DNA from: Syntrophobacteraceae bacterium
GTDB lineage: Bacteria; Desulfobacterota; Syntrophobacteria; Syntrophobacterales; Syntrophobacteraceae
NCBI GenBank assembly: GCA_003165235.1
Contig: PLSV01000265.1
Location: 1 to 32,039 of the forward strand
Direction: 5' to 3'
DNA length: 32,039 nt
The notes below the pieces were generated by a model. The model worked only from the letters and a program-made list of their open reading frames with translations. It ran no database searches and had not been told where the DNA came from. This document shows positions 23,857 to 31,831 of the stretch, one piece after another. Numbering within the stretch: position 1 is the first letter of the stretch; the number at the start of each line of letters is the position of its first letter. Both the position numbers and the translations under genes were made by a program.

Positions 23857-24799
23857 TGCTGGCCTCGTAATGCTTGCGAACGAGATAAATTGGGCGTTGC
23901 TTGGTTTCCATATAAACTCGGCCAATATACTCTCCCAGCATGCCAAGGCTAATTAACTGAAGGCTACCAGAGAACAAAATCGCAACCAGCAAGGAGGCGT
24001 AGCCTGGAACATCTACCCCGCGGATTAATGTTCTCACAATAATAAACACAGCGTACAAAAAAGTTAGAAGAGCGCCGATACCCCCAATGTAGGTCCATAC
24101 CTTGAGTGGTAAGTAGCTAAAGCTGGTAATCCCTTCAAGCGCGAAATTCCAAAGTTTCAACCCTGAAAATTTGGTTGTACCTACTTCACGTGGGTTTCTC
24201 GTGTAATCCACAGTTTCAGTTTTGAAACCAACGCAGGCAAACAAGCCTTTCATAAAACGCTGCCGCTCATGAAACTGCTTAAGGGCTTCCACTGCAAGCC
24301 GATCCATAAGGCGAAAGTCGCCGACATTCTCAGGGATTTTGATTGCGGAGAGGCGGCTGTGAAATCGATAGAACATCTCTGCCGTCTTCCGCTTGAGGAA
24401 TGAATCTGAACTTCTGTTGGTCCGGCGAGCAAGCACAATTTCTGCACCTTGCTGCCATTCGATGATCAGCGTCGGGATCAATTCTGGTGGGTCCTGAAGA
24501 TCGCCATCGATTGGTATGACCGCGTCACCCCTTGTGGCATCGATACCGGCAGTTAATGCGGCTTCCTTGCCAAAATTCCGTGAGAGCTCTACAACGCGAA
24601 AACGTGGATCGCGGCCAACAAGAGCGATCAGTTTTTTCAATGTGTCGTCGCGACTCCCGTCGTCTACGCATACCACCTCGAAGCCAACGTTTGGAACTTG
24701 ATTGAGGATGGGACAAAGAGCTTGATAGAAGCGCTCAACCCCTTCGCCCTCGTTGAAAAAAGGCGCTACTATAGAAACAAGTTTTCGTTGCTGGCTCAT
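23798..24799 (-). CDS. gtrB: GtrB-like polyprenyl-phosphate glycosyltransferase (GT2)
   Basis: Transfers a sugar from a nucleotide donor to polyprenyl phosphate on the cytoplasmic face. The 333-residue protein has a GT-A domain (about 1-230) with VSIVAPFFNEGEGV, VCVDDGSRDDT, FGKEAALTAGID and the metal/catalytic IPIDGDLQDPPEL, then two membrane segments (about 232-255 and 266-290) and the end GMLGEYIGRVYMETKQRPIYLV typical of GtrB/DPM1-like enzymes. The last 25 residues are not conserved-looking and overlap a methyltransferase fragment in another frame. The GGGGGAAA ribosome site is about 9 bases before ATG 24799. With gtrA and the DUF6311-like gene it makes a complete modification set. Paralogous to the GT2 at 29239-30258. 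Confidence 0.92.
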   Translation of the reverse strand: MSQQRKLVSIVAPFFNEGEGVERFYQALCPILNQVPNVGFEVVCVDDGSRDDTLKKLIALVGRDPRFRVVELSRNFGKEAALTAGIDATRGDAVIPIDGDLQDPPELIPTLIIEWQQGAEIVLARRTNRSSDSFLKRKTAEMFYRFHSRLSAIKIPENVGDFRLMDRLAVEALKQFHERQRFMKGLFACVGFKTETVDYTRNPREVGTTKFSGLKLWNFALEGITSFSYLPLKVWTYIGGIGALLTFLYAVFIIVRTLIRGVDVPGYASLLVAILFSGSLQLISLGMLGEYIGRVYMETKQRPIYLVRKHYEASNASLCPSVHGRDGGSSLVV

Positions 24800-24828
24800 A
24801 AAATTATTTCCCCCTGCCTGGCAAAAAG

Positions 24829-25090
24829 TCAGCGGACGAACCGATCTTTCTCCGGCATCATTCTCAGGATGTCAACAACATTGCAACCCATGAGGCAGAA
24901 GTCGACGGAATCGAGCGGAAGCTCCACTGATGAGAGACGAGAGATCAGGCGATAAAAGAGATAGTACGAAAGCGTTTTCAGCACACCCTCTTTTCGTTTT
25001 TTCGATCGACCAGGGAGTTACCTCTTCTTCGCTGTAGCACGGGATAACCATCGAAATCGTTTTTAATTCACCATGGTTCACCTCGACCAA
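24829..25090 (-). pseudogene. Decayed GT2 glycosyltransferase copy
   Basis: Two frames preserve pieces of a GT2. First, ISMVIPCYSEEEV near 25040 matches SVVIPCYNEEEV of the intact enzyme at 29239-30258. Then, after an internal deletion and frame change, YYLFYRLISRLSSVELPLDS, VDFCLMG and MPEKDRFVR match the middle of that enzyme (FYRLLNLLSDVSIPLDTGDF, MPERDRFVR) and end at a stop at 24829. About 120 central codons and the membrane C-terminus are gone. It lies immediately before the intact gtrB-like gene. Confidence 0.8.
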
Positions 25091-25137
25091 AATAATCTCA
25101 CGTCAGACCTCAACCTGTATACATCCGCGCCAGGACC

Positions 25138-25168
25138 AGACCTCAGCAACTTTGCGGTCAAAAGTATG
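25138..25168. repeat. 31-bp intergenic repeat, copy 1
   Basis: Identical over 31 bases to 30327-30357, with recognisable similarity extending both ways. It lies between the GT1 and GT2 remnants exactly as copy 2 lies between the intact genes. It is identical although the flanking coding sequence has diverged. Confidence 0.85.
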
Positions 25169-25176
25169 AATGCAAT

Positions 25177-25287
25177 TCATAGCTCATGAAATCGCCGAGT
25201 GCAAGTCCTATAGCACTCGAGAATAGTGCGTGCAGCACTCTCCCAGGTGAATTTGTTTGCCTGCTCCCTCTGGAAGAACCGTAGCTG
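25177..25287 (-). pseudogene. C-terminal remnant of a GT1 glycosyltransferase
   Basis: The frame encodes about 36 residues including FTWESAARTILECYRTCTRR then FHEL and a stop, matching the end of the intact GT1 at 30367-31521 (FSWEAAARGVLECYRVCTRR then FHGP). The upstream frame is closed by a TAG at 25288-25290 and the rest of the gene is missing. Together with the adjacent GT2 remnant it is the scar of a duplicated GT1-GT2 pair. Confidence 0.8.
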
Positions 25288-25335
25288 CTAAATCTCCGCC
25301 GCAAAGTTGAAAGATAAGCGCTGCCCGGATTCATT

Positions 25336-26763
25336 CTAATTGACTTCACTCACGGCAAGTCCACGGACCCCTATGACAAAGGGGCGGGGATCGCCGTTGG
25401 GCAGTCGAGCCACAGTTGGTTCATCAAGAGCGCGCAGGGTGATGCGGTTAGGTCCCGCTGACACAGGGACGGTAATCCGGCACCAACCGTCTTTCGGGAA
25501 CACCAGTTGTCTTTTGTAGGAGTTCTGAGAGGACAGGAGAAAGCGGCGCCGGGGATTGCCAGGAATACTTGGGCCCGCCGAAAAGAAGCCCGTCAAGACC
25601 ACTTTTCCATTTCGAGGCGAGGTAATCGAGATTTCTGTTTCTTCCTTGCCGCCCATCCAGAAGGATGTCTGATCCCCAATTTTATCCAACCCCAAGGAGG
25701 GATTGACGATTTTGGGCAGGCTCGATCCGGATGCCCTCCAAGGCTGAAGCACAATCTCGCCCTTGAAGCCTTCCTTAAGAACATGATCGGGATTCGGAAT
25801 CGTAAATTCTATGTCGTAGTAGGAAGGGTCTCCCACCCCGAGGGCAAAAGGGGTCAGCGAAAAGCGGCTCACCGTGGCCTCGAAAGCGTGGTCCGTAACG
25901 GATTCCATTGTGACCTCGGCCTTTTCACCCAGGTGAACGTTGACAAGGTCACTCTCATGAATCTGTGCATGGATCAACATGGGGTCCACAACGCCGATTG
26001 TGAATGTGGGCGCTCCGGGTCCGAGGTCCGATCCTTCGCACAGGCCTGACTGAATCGATACGACCTGCCCTGCGATCGGGGCCGTTATGGATGCATCCTC
26101 AGAACCGGCCACGGGATTTAGCGATCCTCCGAGCGAATCCTTCACATAAGCTTTGAATTCAACCAAGAATTGGCGCTCCAGCTTTAACCGCTCTTGAGCA
26201 GCTTTGCGGCTCACTTTTTGAAACTGGATTTCCTTTTCGATCTGAACCAGGCTCTGGGAAGGGACCATATTCTCCTGCACCAGGCTTTTCGTCTCAGCCA
26301 GCTTTGCTTGGAGAGGGATCAGCGCCTTATCCAGAATTGCCAATCCCAGTTCGATATCCTGGATCTGGGGCGCCGCGAGCTGCTTTTGAAGTTGCTGAGC
26401 AATATCGGCCGCCAGCTTATAGCGCGCCAGAACTTGTCCTTTCTCTACGGTTTGGCCGGGCCGGACATCCAGGCTGGTTATGACTCCTCGAAAGGGCATA
26501 ACCACTTGCCGCCTGAGGGAGCACTGGAGTTTCCCCTGAAGCACGATATCGGGGAAAGGGGTCAGGACTTCCTCGGCAGGCGCTCCGGCCTGCGCCCGTG
26601 AATCATTCGATTGAGCACGGGCAGGAGTGTCCGCTGCCTGTAAAAAGAGGCAAAGGGTAATCAGCATACCTGATAACAACCCGGTTTTCAGGAGGACCCC
26701 TCTTAGTGTTGCAGGCATGCTTTTCCGGCATTTAAAGATATCATTCGAAAAGGACTTGCTCAT
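25336..26763 (-). CDS. HlyD-like periplasmic adaptor with a C-terminal beta domain
   Basis: A 475-residue protein with a signal sequence (hydrophobic 24-44, likely cleavage after ARA at 48-50). Residues about 75-320 form a membrane-fusion-protein body: a lipoyl half-motif VVMPFRGVITSLDVRPGQTVEKGQVLARY, a coiled-coil hairpin of about 100 residues, the second lipoyl half ASITAPIAGQVVSIQSG and a beta-barrel. Such proteins normally link an inner-membrane exporter to the outer membrane, yet no ABC, RND or MFS partner is adjacent. The last 130 residues are an extra module ending GDPRPFVIGVRGLAVSE, a motif shared with the membrane glycosyltransferases here. It starts 4 bases after the FAD oxidoreductase stop, so it belongs to the glycan operon and may connect polymer to the export machinery; that role is inferred. 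Confidence 0.8.
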   Translation of the reverse strand: MSKSFSNDIFKCRKSMPATLRGVLLKTGLLSGMLITLCLFLQAADTPARAQSNDSRAQAGAPAEEVLTPFPDIVLQGKLQCSLRRQVVMPFRGVITSLDVRPGQTVEKGQVLARYKLAADIAQQLQKQLAAPQIQDIELGLAILDKALIPLQAKLAETKSLVQENMVPSQSLVQIEKEIQFQKVSRKAAQERLKLERQFLVEFKAYVKDSLGGSLNPVAGSEDASITAPIAGQVVSIQSGLCEGSDLGPGAPTFTIGVVDPMLIHAQIHESDLVNVHLGEKAEVTMESVTDHAFEATVSRFSLTPFALGVGDPSYYDIEFTIPNPDHVLKEGFKGEIVLQPWRASGSSLPKIVNPSLGLDKIGDQTSFWMGGKEETEISITSPRNGKVVLTGFFSAGPSIPGNPRRRFLLSSQNSYKRQLVFPKDGWCRITVPVSAGPNRITLRALDEPTVARLPNGDPRPFVIGVRGLAVSEVN

Positions 26764-26767
26764 GGCG

Positions 26768-28099
26768 TCACCTGTTGTTTAAATCCAGTTGTTTTGCAAT
26801 CATATCCGCAGCGGCATAACCTTCCCGAATGGCATAGTTGGTCCCGCGGTCTTCGGGATAGATCTGAGCCATTGTAGAGATCCATGCGTTGTCATACGGG
26901 GTCCGCCCGCCGGGAACATAACCCGAATACATCCTCTCGGCCACAGGCTGGGCATAATCCGCCCTCCAGACCTTAAAATCACTTATCCAGGAGCGGTCTA
27001 TCCCTGGATACATCCGTTCGAGATGCTCGAAGGCCAGGTCCAGATAACCATCGTCGCTGCAGGTCCAGATCGGATCTTGAGTGGAGAGATACCGGGAAAG
27101 GTAGACAATATGGCTGCCTCTATAGTTTTCCGGACTATCGAAGTTGGTGTGTTCGATCACGCCTACGAACGGAAAATCAGGATCGTTCACATTGAGCCAG
27201 TAAATGTTAGAGAGCTTCCGATCGAGCTGAAGCACCAGACAAATATTGCCGAGGTAACGCACCCGCCGCAATCGGCCAAGCCATTTCTCGTCGGCGTTGC
27301 CCTCAAAAATACCGGCAATTACCGGGAACGATGTCGTGAACAAAAACTGCCGCCCCATGATTGTTCCATGAGGTGTCGTGACCGCTTTCACCTGTTCGTT
27401 GTCCACTCGAACACCGGTAATGGGGCTGCCGTAATGGATTACCCCGCCTGCTTTTTGGATCTGGTCGGCCAAGGCCTCTGCAAGCAGACCGAAACCTCCT
27501 TTAAAGTAAGCAAGCTGTTCGCCCCCTGTTTTATCCCTCGTGCTCCCGCGCAGAACCAATTTCTTCCAGAACCACGCCGCGCTGATTTCATCGGCGTAAA
27601 TGGAAAATTTCGACCGGATCAACGGTTCCCAAACCACTTTGTACACTCCAGGACCGCAAAGCGGCTCGAGCCATTCACGGATCGAGAGATGCTCTATCGA
27701 CTTCCAATCCTTGACGCGCCTCGCCCTGAAGACCAGGATACCAAGGCGGAGCCTGTCGACGAAAGACAATGGCGAGAATCGGAGCAGATCAAAGGGCGTC
27801 GTCAGCCGCCAGAACTGCCCCCCGTAAAACATTCCAGTCCGTGACGGCATAGTGACGAGATGATCCAGCATTCCCACTTCTTTCACTAGGGCCGGCACAT
27901 AGGCGTCGTTGTTAAACCAGTGGTGATAGAACTTTTCGGCCCTGACCCCGTTGCGAAATTCGAAAGAACCCGCCAGGCCTCCAGGGGTTGAGTCCTTTTC
28001 CAGAATCATCACCCGACGCCCGGCGCGGGCGAGGGCCAGACCGGCAGTAAGACCTGTAAAACCTGCGCCTGCAATTATGACATCGTGCTGGTCCGTCAT
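26768..28099 (-). CDS. FAD/NAD(P)-binding oxidoreductase, amine oxidase-like
   Basis: A 443-residue flavoprotein with an N-terminal dinucleotide fold: DVIIAGAGFTGLTAGLALAR (GxGxxG at 10-15), the FAD acid at VMILEKD and the substrate-loop motif GGLAGSFEF. The C-terminal part has the paired FAD block ISTMAQIYPEDRGTNYAIREG. The architecture is that of protoporphyrinogen-oxidase/UDP-galactopyranose-mutase-like enzymes common in polysaccharide clusters. No hemes or quinone motifs are visible, and the substrate is unknown; a sugar-nucleotide or lipid-linked sugar is suggested only by context. ATG 28099 is chosen over an open frame to 28213, which would overlap the upstream flippase-like gene by about 100 bases; the gap is then 13 bases. 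Confidence 0.88.
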   Translation of the reverse strand: MTDQHDVIIAGAGFTGLTAGLALARAGRRVMILEKDSTPGGLAGSFEFRNGVRAEKFYHHWFNNDAYVPALVKEVGMLDHLVTMPSRTGMFYGGQFWRLTTPFDLLRFSPLSFVDRLRLGILVFRARRVKDWKSIEHLSIREWLEPLCGPGVYKVVWEPLIRSKFSIYADEISAAWFWKKLVLRGSTRDKTGGEQLAYFKGGFGLLAEALADQIQKAGGVIHYGSPITGVRVDNEQVKAVTTPHGTIMGRQFLFTTSFPVIAGIFEGNADEKWLGRLRRVRYLGNICLVLQLDRKLSNIYWLNVNDPDFPFVGVIEHTNFDSPENYRGSHIVYLSRYLSTQDPIWTCSDDGYLDLAFEHLERMYPGIDRSWISDFKVWRADYAQPVAERMYSGYVPGGRTPYDNAWISTMAQIYPEDRGTNYAIREGYAAADMIAKQLDLNNR

Positions 28100-28112
28100 G
28101 ATTTCTCTTTCG

Positions 28113-29192
28113 TTACGCCAGTTTGAGATCGTCGGCTTCAGGGCCGCCGGCGTACTTTCCTTTAATTCCCTTGAACAGTTGCGGATTGGCGGCAATGAAG
28201 AGACTTCCTGCAAGCGTCGTCGGCAGCCAAAGGCCCAGGTGAGTCAAAAGCGCGAGACTGGCCGCCTGCGAGGACGAACCGCCGAGCATCGAGACGGCGG
28301 TAAAGACCGCGAGGTGAAATGGACCAACGTATCCGGGCGACGACGGCACAAGGGTGGAAAGTGTGGCCACCGCCATGATCAATAGTCCAGCCGCGAGGCC
28401 GGCGTACAGTCCAAGACCGAATATCAGGGAAAGGAACAGTCCGGTTTCACCGGCCCACACGAGCAATGACAACCCGAAGAGGACGATGAGCGTACGCGGC
28501 CGGGACATTGCGCCCGCCCCTTCCATCAATTCGATCGTCACTCGGAGCACTTTCGCGAGCAGTCCCCCGCCGCCCCTGCCGATTCGTTCCGCAATTCGTC
28601 CCAGCAGGCTGGTGAGCGGCGCACTGCACAAGGCGATAGCCGCCATCGCTCCGACCCCGCCCACTGTCAGTAACAGCACCGTATCTTTCATCCAGGCCGG
28701 CAGACTGAAAAGCCCGCTCAACGTCAATCCGGCCCCGAGACACAGAAGCAGGGACAAAAGATCGACCAGGCGTTCCAGTACGAGGCTGGCGGCAGCCGTC
28801 GTGCGCCTGACCCCGATTGCACCGGGAAAAACCAAGGCCCGTACGACATCGCCTGCGCGAAAGGGGAGCACATTGTTCAGAGCGATCGAACCGAGAAAAG
28901 GCGCAGCACAATCCCGAATGGAGACATTGGCGCCGCCTGCGCGCAACATCAGTGCCCAACGCACTATCCGCATGACGTAGCCGAAGGAGAGCGAAGCAAG
29001 CCCGACAGGGGCCAGAAGCCAGTTAAAATGGGCGAGCGCCTCTCTTATCTCGCCGAAATCCACCCGGCTGACGATAAAGCCCACACAGGCGACAGTGATC
29101 GCCAAACCCAGGGCGAACCTGATACAGCGCCACCTGCCCGTGTTAGACCCGGCCTTTTTCCCTGGAGTTGTCACCGGTTCCATACGCACCAT
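28113..29192 (-). CDS. Flippase-like integral membrane protein (LPG synthase TM/AglD family, UPF0104)
   Basis: A 359-residue protein with about eight membrane segments and family motifs VSRVDFGEIREALAHFNW, IRDCAAPFLGSIALNNVLPF, RAGDVVRALVF, ASLVLERLVDLLSLLL and SSPGYVGPFHLAVF. It corresponds to the membrane part of lysylphosphatidylglycerol synthase without the catalytic domain. Members found beside GT2 glycosyltransferases are thought to help flip or transfer polyprenyl-linked sugars, but biochemistry is thin. It lies between GT2 and the FAD enzyme with short spacers (46 and 13 bases), so all are probably co-transcribed. The start is ATG 29192; ATG 29183 is an alternative. Confidence 0.88.
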   Translation of the reverse strand: MVRMEPVTTPGKKAGSNTGRWRCIRFALGLAITVACVGFIVSRVDFGEIREALAHFNWLLAPVGLASLSFGYVMRIVRWALMLRAGGANVSIRDCAAPFLGSIALNNVLPFRAGDVVRALVFPGAIGVRRTTAAASLVLERLVDLLSLLLCLGAGLTLSGLFSLPAWMKDTVLLLTVGGVGAMAAIALCSAPLTSLLGRIAERIGRGGGGLLAKVLRVTIELMEGAGAMSRPRTLIVLFGLSLLVWAGETGLFLSLIFGLGLYAGLAAGLLIMAVATLSTLVPSSPGYVGPFHLAVFTAVSMLGGSSSQAASLALLTHLGLWLPTTLAGSLFIAANPQLFKGIKGKYAGGPEADDLKLA

Positions 29193-29238
29193 GGCCCGTT
29201 GCGTATGCCTGAGACTAGACGGAGTATTTTCTTGGCAA

Positions 29239-30258
29239 TCATTTTTTTACGACTACCGGACTTCGGGACATTGCCGGGCCCGCTTGATTAAAGCCCAGGT
29301 ACTCTTGAACAATGTAAAGCGGCCGATGTTTGACTTCGCTATATATTCGGCCAATATATTCACCAAGAATACCAACGCAAATGAGCTGCACTCCGCCGAT
29401 GAAGAGAACAGCAATCATCAATGCAGTCCAACCTTCAACCCAGATATTGGTGAATAAGCGCAAACCCATGGCATAGAGAATGCCTGCCAACGCTAGAGAT
29501 GCACACAACATTCCAAGGTCAACAGACATTTGCAACGGCTTGGTGGAGAACGACAGAATCCCGTCGATGGCAAAACGAAGCATTTTCCTTAACGGCCACT
29601 TGCTCTCTCCAGCAAATCGCTCGGCGCGCTTGTAAGGAAGCGCGGTCTGTTTGAAACCAACCCAACTCACCATGCCGCGCACGAACCGATCTCGTTCCGG
29701 CATGGCCCTGAGCGCATCGGCAACTTGCCGGCTCATCAATCTAAAATCGCCGGTATCAAGAGGGATCGATACGTCGGAGAGGAGATTTAACAGCCGATAA
29801 AAACCACGGGCGGTCGCGAGCTTAAAGGCTGATTCACCCGGCCGCTCGATACGTGTTCCGTAGACTACGTCATAACCCTCACGCCACTTGGCGATCATTT
29901 CATGAACGACCTCGGGAGGGTCTTGAAGATCGGCGTCGATTAGCACAACCGCGTCGCCACATGCTGCATCAACGCCGGCGGTAACAGCGATCTGGTGGCC
30001 GAAGTTGCGCGCAAAGCCGATCAGCCGAATTCGTGAGTCCTCTGCGGCAAAGCTTTTGAGAAGCTCACGGGTGCGGTCGCTGCTGCCATCATCGACAAAA
30101 ATGAGTTCGACATCGAGGTTGACGAGTCCAGAACAGAAAGCTTTGAGCCGTTTCATTGTCTCGCCTATAACCTCTTCCTCGTTGTAGCAAGGAATAACGA
30201 CGGACAATAAAGGCGTTTCAACTGCTTCAACTTCAGGCGACGGGTTCATTGAATTCAT
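29239..30258 (-). CDS. GT2 polyprenyl-phosphate glycosyltransferase (DPM1/GtrB-like)
   Basis: Transfers a sugar from a nucleotide sugar to polyprenyl phosphate at the inner membrane. Of 339 residues, about 1-240 form the GT-A domain: LSVVIPCYNEEEVI, FVDDGSSDRT, FARNFGHQIAVTAGVDAA, the metal site LIDADLQDPPEVV, and GDFRLMSRQVADALRAMPER. Two membrane segments and GILGEYIGRIYSEVKHRPLYIV follow. AAGGTGA 6 bases before ATG 30258 fixes the start. The product may feed the adjacent flippase-like protein. It is the intact paralogue of the decayed copy at 24829-25090 and more distant from the gtrB-like gene at 23798-24799, with which it shares architecture. Confidence 0.92.
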   Translation of the reverse strand: MNSMNPSPEVEAVETPLLSVVIPCYNEEEVIGETMKRLKAFCSGLVNLDVELIFVDDGSSDRTRELLKSFAAEDSRIRLIGFARNFGHQIAVTAGVDAACGDAVVLIDADLQDPPEVVHEMIAKWREGYDVVYGTRIERPGESAFKLATARGFYRLLNLLSDVSIPLDTGDFRLMSRQVADALRAMPERDRFVRGMVSWVGFKQTALPYKRAERFAGESKWPLRKMLRFAIDGILSFSTKPLQMSVDLGMLCASLALAGILYAMGLRLFTNIWVEGWTALMIAVLFIGGVQLICVGILGEYIGRIYSEVKHRPLYIVQEYLGFNQAGPAMSRSPVVVKK

Positions 30259-30326
30259 CGTTTTTCACCTTGCATCAAAATAATCCCACTGTCAAGACGC
30301 GCCTCCTATACATTCGCGCCGGGACA

Positions 30327-30357
30327 AGACCTCAGCAACTTTGCGGTCAAAAGTATG
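30327..30357. repeat. 31-bp intergenic repeat, copy 2
   Basis: Identical to 25138-25168. It lies in the 108-base spacer between the intact GT1 and GT2 genes and may hold an mRNA or regulatory element, or simply mark a recent conversion tract. Confidence 0.85.
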
Positions 30358-30366
30358 TAATGCAAT

Positions 30367-31521
30367 TCACGGCCCATGAAATCGCCGGGTACAAACCCGA
30401 TAGCATTCAAGAACGCCGCGTGCGGCAGCCTCCCAACTGAACTGTCTTGACCGCCTCAGTCCGAGTTCGCGCAAGGAGTCGCGCATGCTGCGATCTCCCG
30501 TCAAATTCAGCATGGCCTGAAACAGCGTTTCTTCAGCCGCAGGGTTCACCAGGATGCAGGCATCACCCGCAATCTCAGGAATGGAGGCGACATTCGAACT
30601 GATGACCGGCGCACCGAGGCTCATCGCCTCCAGGACAGGCAGGCCAAACCCCTCGAACAAGGATGGGTAGACCATCGCGTAACAGTTTTGATAAAGCCAC
30701 TGCAAGGCCGAATCATCGAGGCGCCCCGGCATAATGATATCTTCCGCCAGACCAAGATCCGCCACTGTTCTGTGGATGTCCTCCATCAACCAGCCCTGGC
30801 CTCCGGCCATCACCAGAGGGAAAGTCTTCGGAAGACTTGATTTAAGTCGAGCGTAAGCCCGCAGCAGCCCAATCTGGTTTTTGCGCGGCTCCAGCGTGCC
30901 GACCGTCAGCCAAAACTCTCCCGGCTTAAGACATGAGAGTTGGGCGGGGCAGGCAAGGTCCGGTTTTCGGGTGAAACGGCTGGCCAGATGGACAACGACA
31001 ATTCTCTCCGGAGGAAAATGTGGGAATATTTCCAGAAAATGCCTGCGGCTGTACTCCGAAATGGAGACTATCATGTCGGCGTACAAACAGGCGTTAAAGA
31101 CGCCATCGAAACATCCCAGCCGGTTTTCCTCGGTGTGCCACTCCGGATGATCCAAAAACGAAAGATCATATAACGTATAAACCAGCCGGGCGCTCTTCAG
31201 CCCATGGGGACAAAAGAAATTATTTGAATGAATGATATCCGGCTTGCCCAGGCTGGTTTCCAAATCCTCAGGCGGGTTGGACCAGAAAGCTCGAGCCTTA
31301 TCGAGGGTCGTATGCCCTTCGGCGCGGCGGAACTTCGGGTGATCGATCCGGCGGGTGGAGGATTTCCATTCAGGGTCCCAGAAAAAATTCCCAAAGGTAG
31401 GATAAAGAATATATTCATTTTCCGAGTCAATCCAGGCAAGCTGTTGGATTATGCTGTCCGCAAAATATCCACATCCAGCTTTGCCGTTGCCCGTTTGGCT
31501 GATGTCAAAACCAATTTTCAT
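30367..31521 (-). CDS. GT1/GT4-type glycosyltransferase (GT-B fold)
   Basis: Cytoplasmic, retaining-type glycosyltransferase of 384 residues using a nucleotide sugar. The N-terminal acceptor domain begins MKIGFDISQTGNGKAGCGYF; the donor domain has WLTVGTLEPRKNQIGLLRAY, VMAGGQGWL, IIMPGRLDDSALQWLYQNC and the diphosphate-binding YPSLFEGFGLPVLEAMSLGA followed by PEIAGDA, with the EX7E-type glutamates in place. ATG 31521 is chosen over an open frame to 31569 because the family's N-terminus starts there and the extra codons fall in dispersed repeat DNA. It is the first gene of the leftward run ending at gtr genes; acceptor and sugar are unknown. Confidence 0.9.
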   Translation of the reverse strand: MKIGFDISQTGNGKAGCGYFADSIIQQLAWIDSENEYILYPTFGNFFWDPEWKSSTRRIDHPKFRRAEGHTTLDKARAFWSNPPEDLETSLGKPDIIHSNNFFCPHGLKSARLVYTLYDLSFLDHPEWHTEENRLGCFDGVFNACLYADMIVSISEYSRRHFLEIFPHFPPERIVVVHLASRFTRKPDLACPAQLSCLKPGEFWLTVGTLEPRKNQIGLLRAYARLKSSLPKTFPLVMAGGQGWLMEDIHRTVADLGLAEDIIMPGRLDDSALQWLYQNCYAMVYPSLFEGFGLPVLEAMSLGAPVISSNVASIPEIAGDACILVNPAAEETLFQAMLNLTGDRSMRDSLRELGLRRSRQFSWEAAARGVLECYRVCTRRFHGP

Positions 31522-31537
31522 AAGATTTCTTGTCTCT

Positions 31538-31573
31538 CGTTCACCACAGAGGCAGCGCCCGTTCACCACAGAG
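31538..31573 (+). repeat. Direct repeat CGTTCACCACAGAG, two copies
   Basis: Copies at 31538-31551 and 31560-31573, 22 bases apart. The related GTTCACCACAGGGGCGGG lies at 14396-14413, so the element occurs at both edges of the polysaccharide region. Confidence 0.7.
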
Positions 31574-31742
31574 CGGGAAATGGTCAGGACAAGAAGAGAA
31601 CACAGAGAAAACCAAAATTCAACAAGATCAACAAGGTCTCAGGGCTTGGAAATAGCCTGGAATTAAGGGATTGCGAATTGATGGATTCAGGGATCAATTC
31701 CTAAATCCCCAGAGTCTCTTGCAGAACTCAACAAAAGCGTCA

Positions 31743-31831
31743 CCCCGGAGACATCCGGGGTCCGGAAGACCTTGAAAAACCCGGATTCCGGCCCCCGGAC
31801 CAGACACTCCCGGGGCAGGCTTCGCCGGAAT
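31743..31831. repeat. Cluster of extragenic palindromes
   Basis: CCCCGGA/TCCGGGG (31743-31760) forms a tight hairpin, and ATTCCGG (31785-31791) pairs with CCGGAAT (31825-31831) around a GC-rich inner stem. The CTTCGCCGGAATGACG style resembles dispersed repetitive palindromes common in deltaproteobacterial genomes. Confidence 0.55.

Noticed and set aside
26789-27844. Plus-strand 351-codon frame
   Set aside because: Antisense to the FAD oxidoreductase with its clear GxGxxG and FAD motifs.
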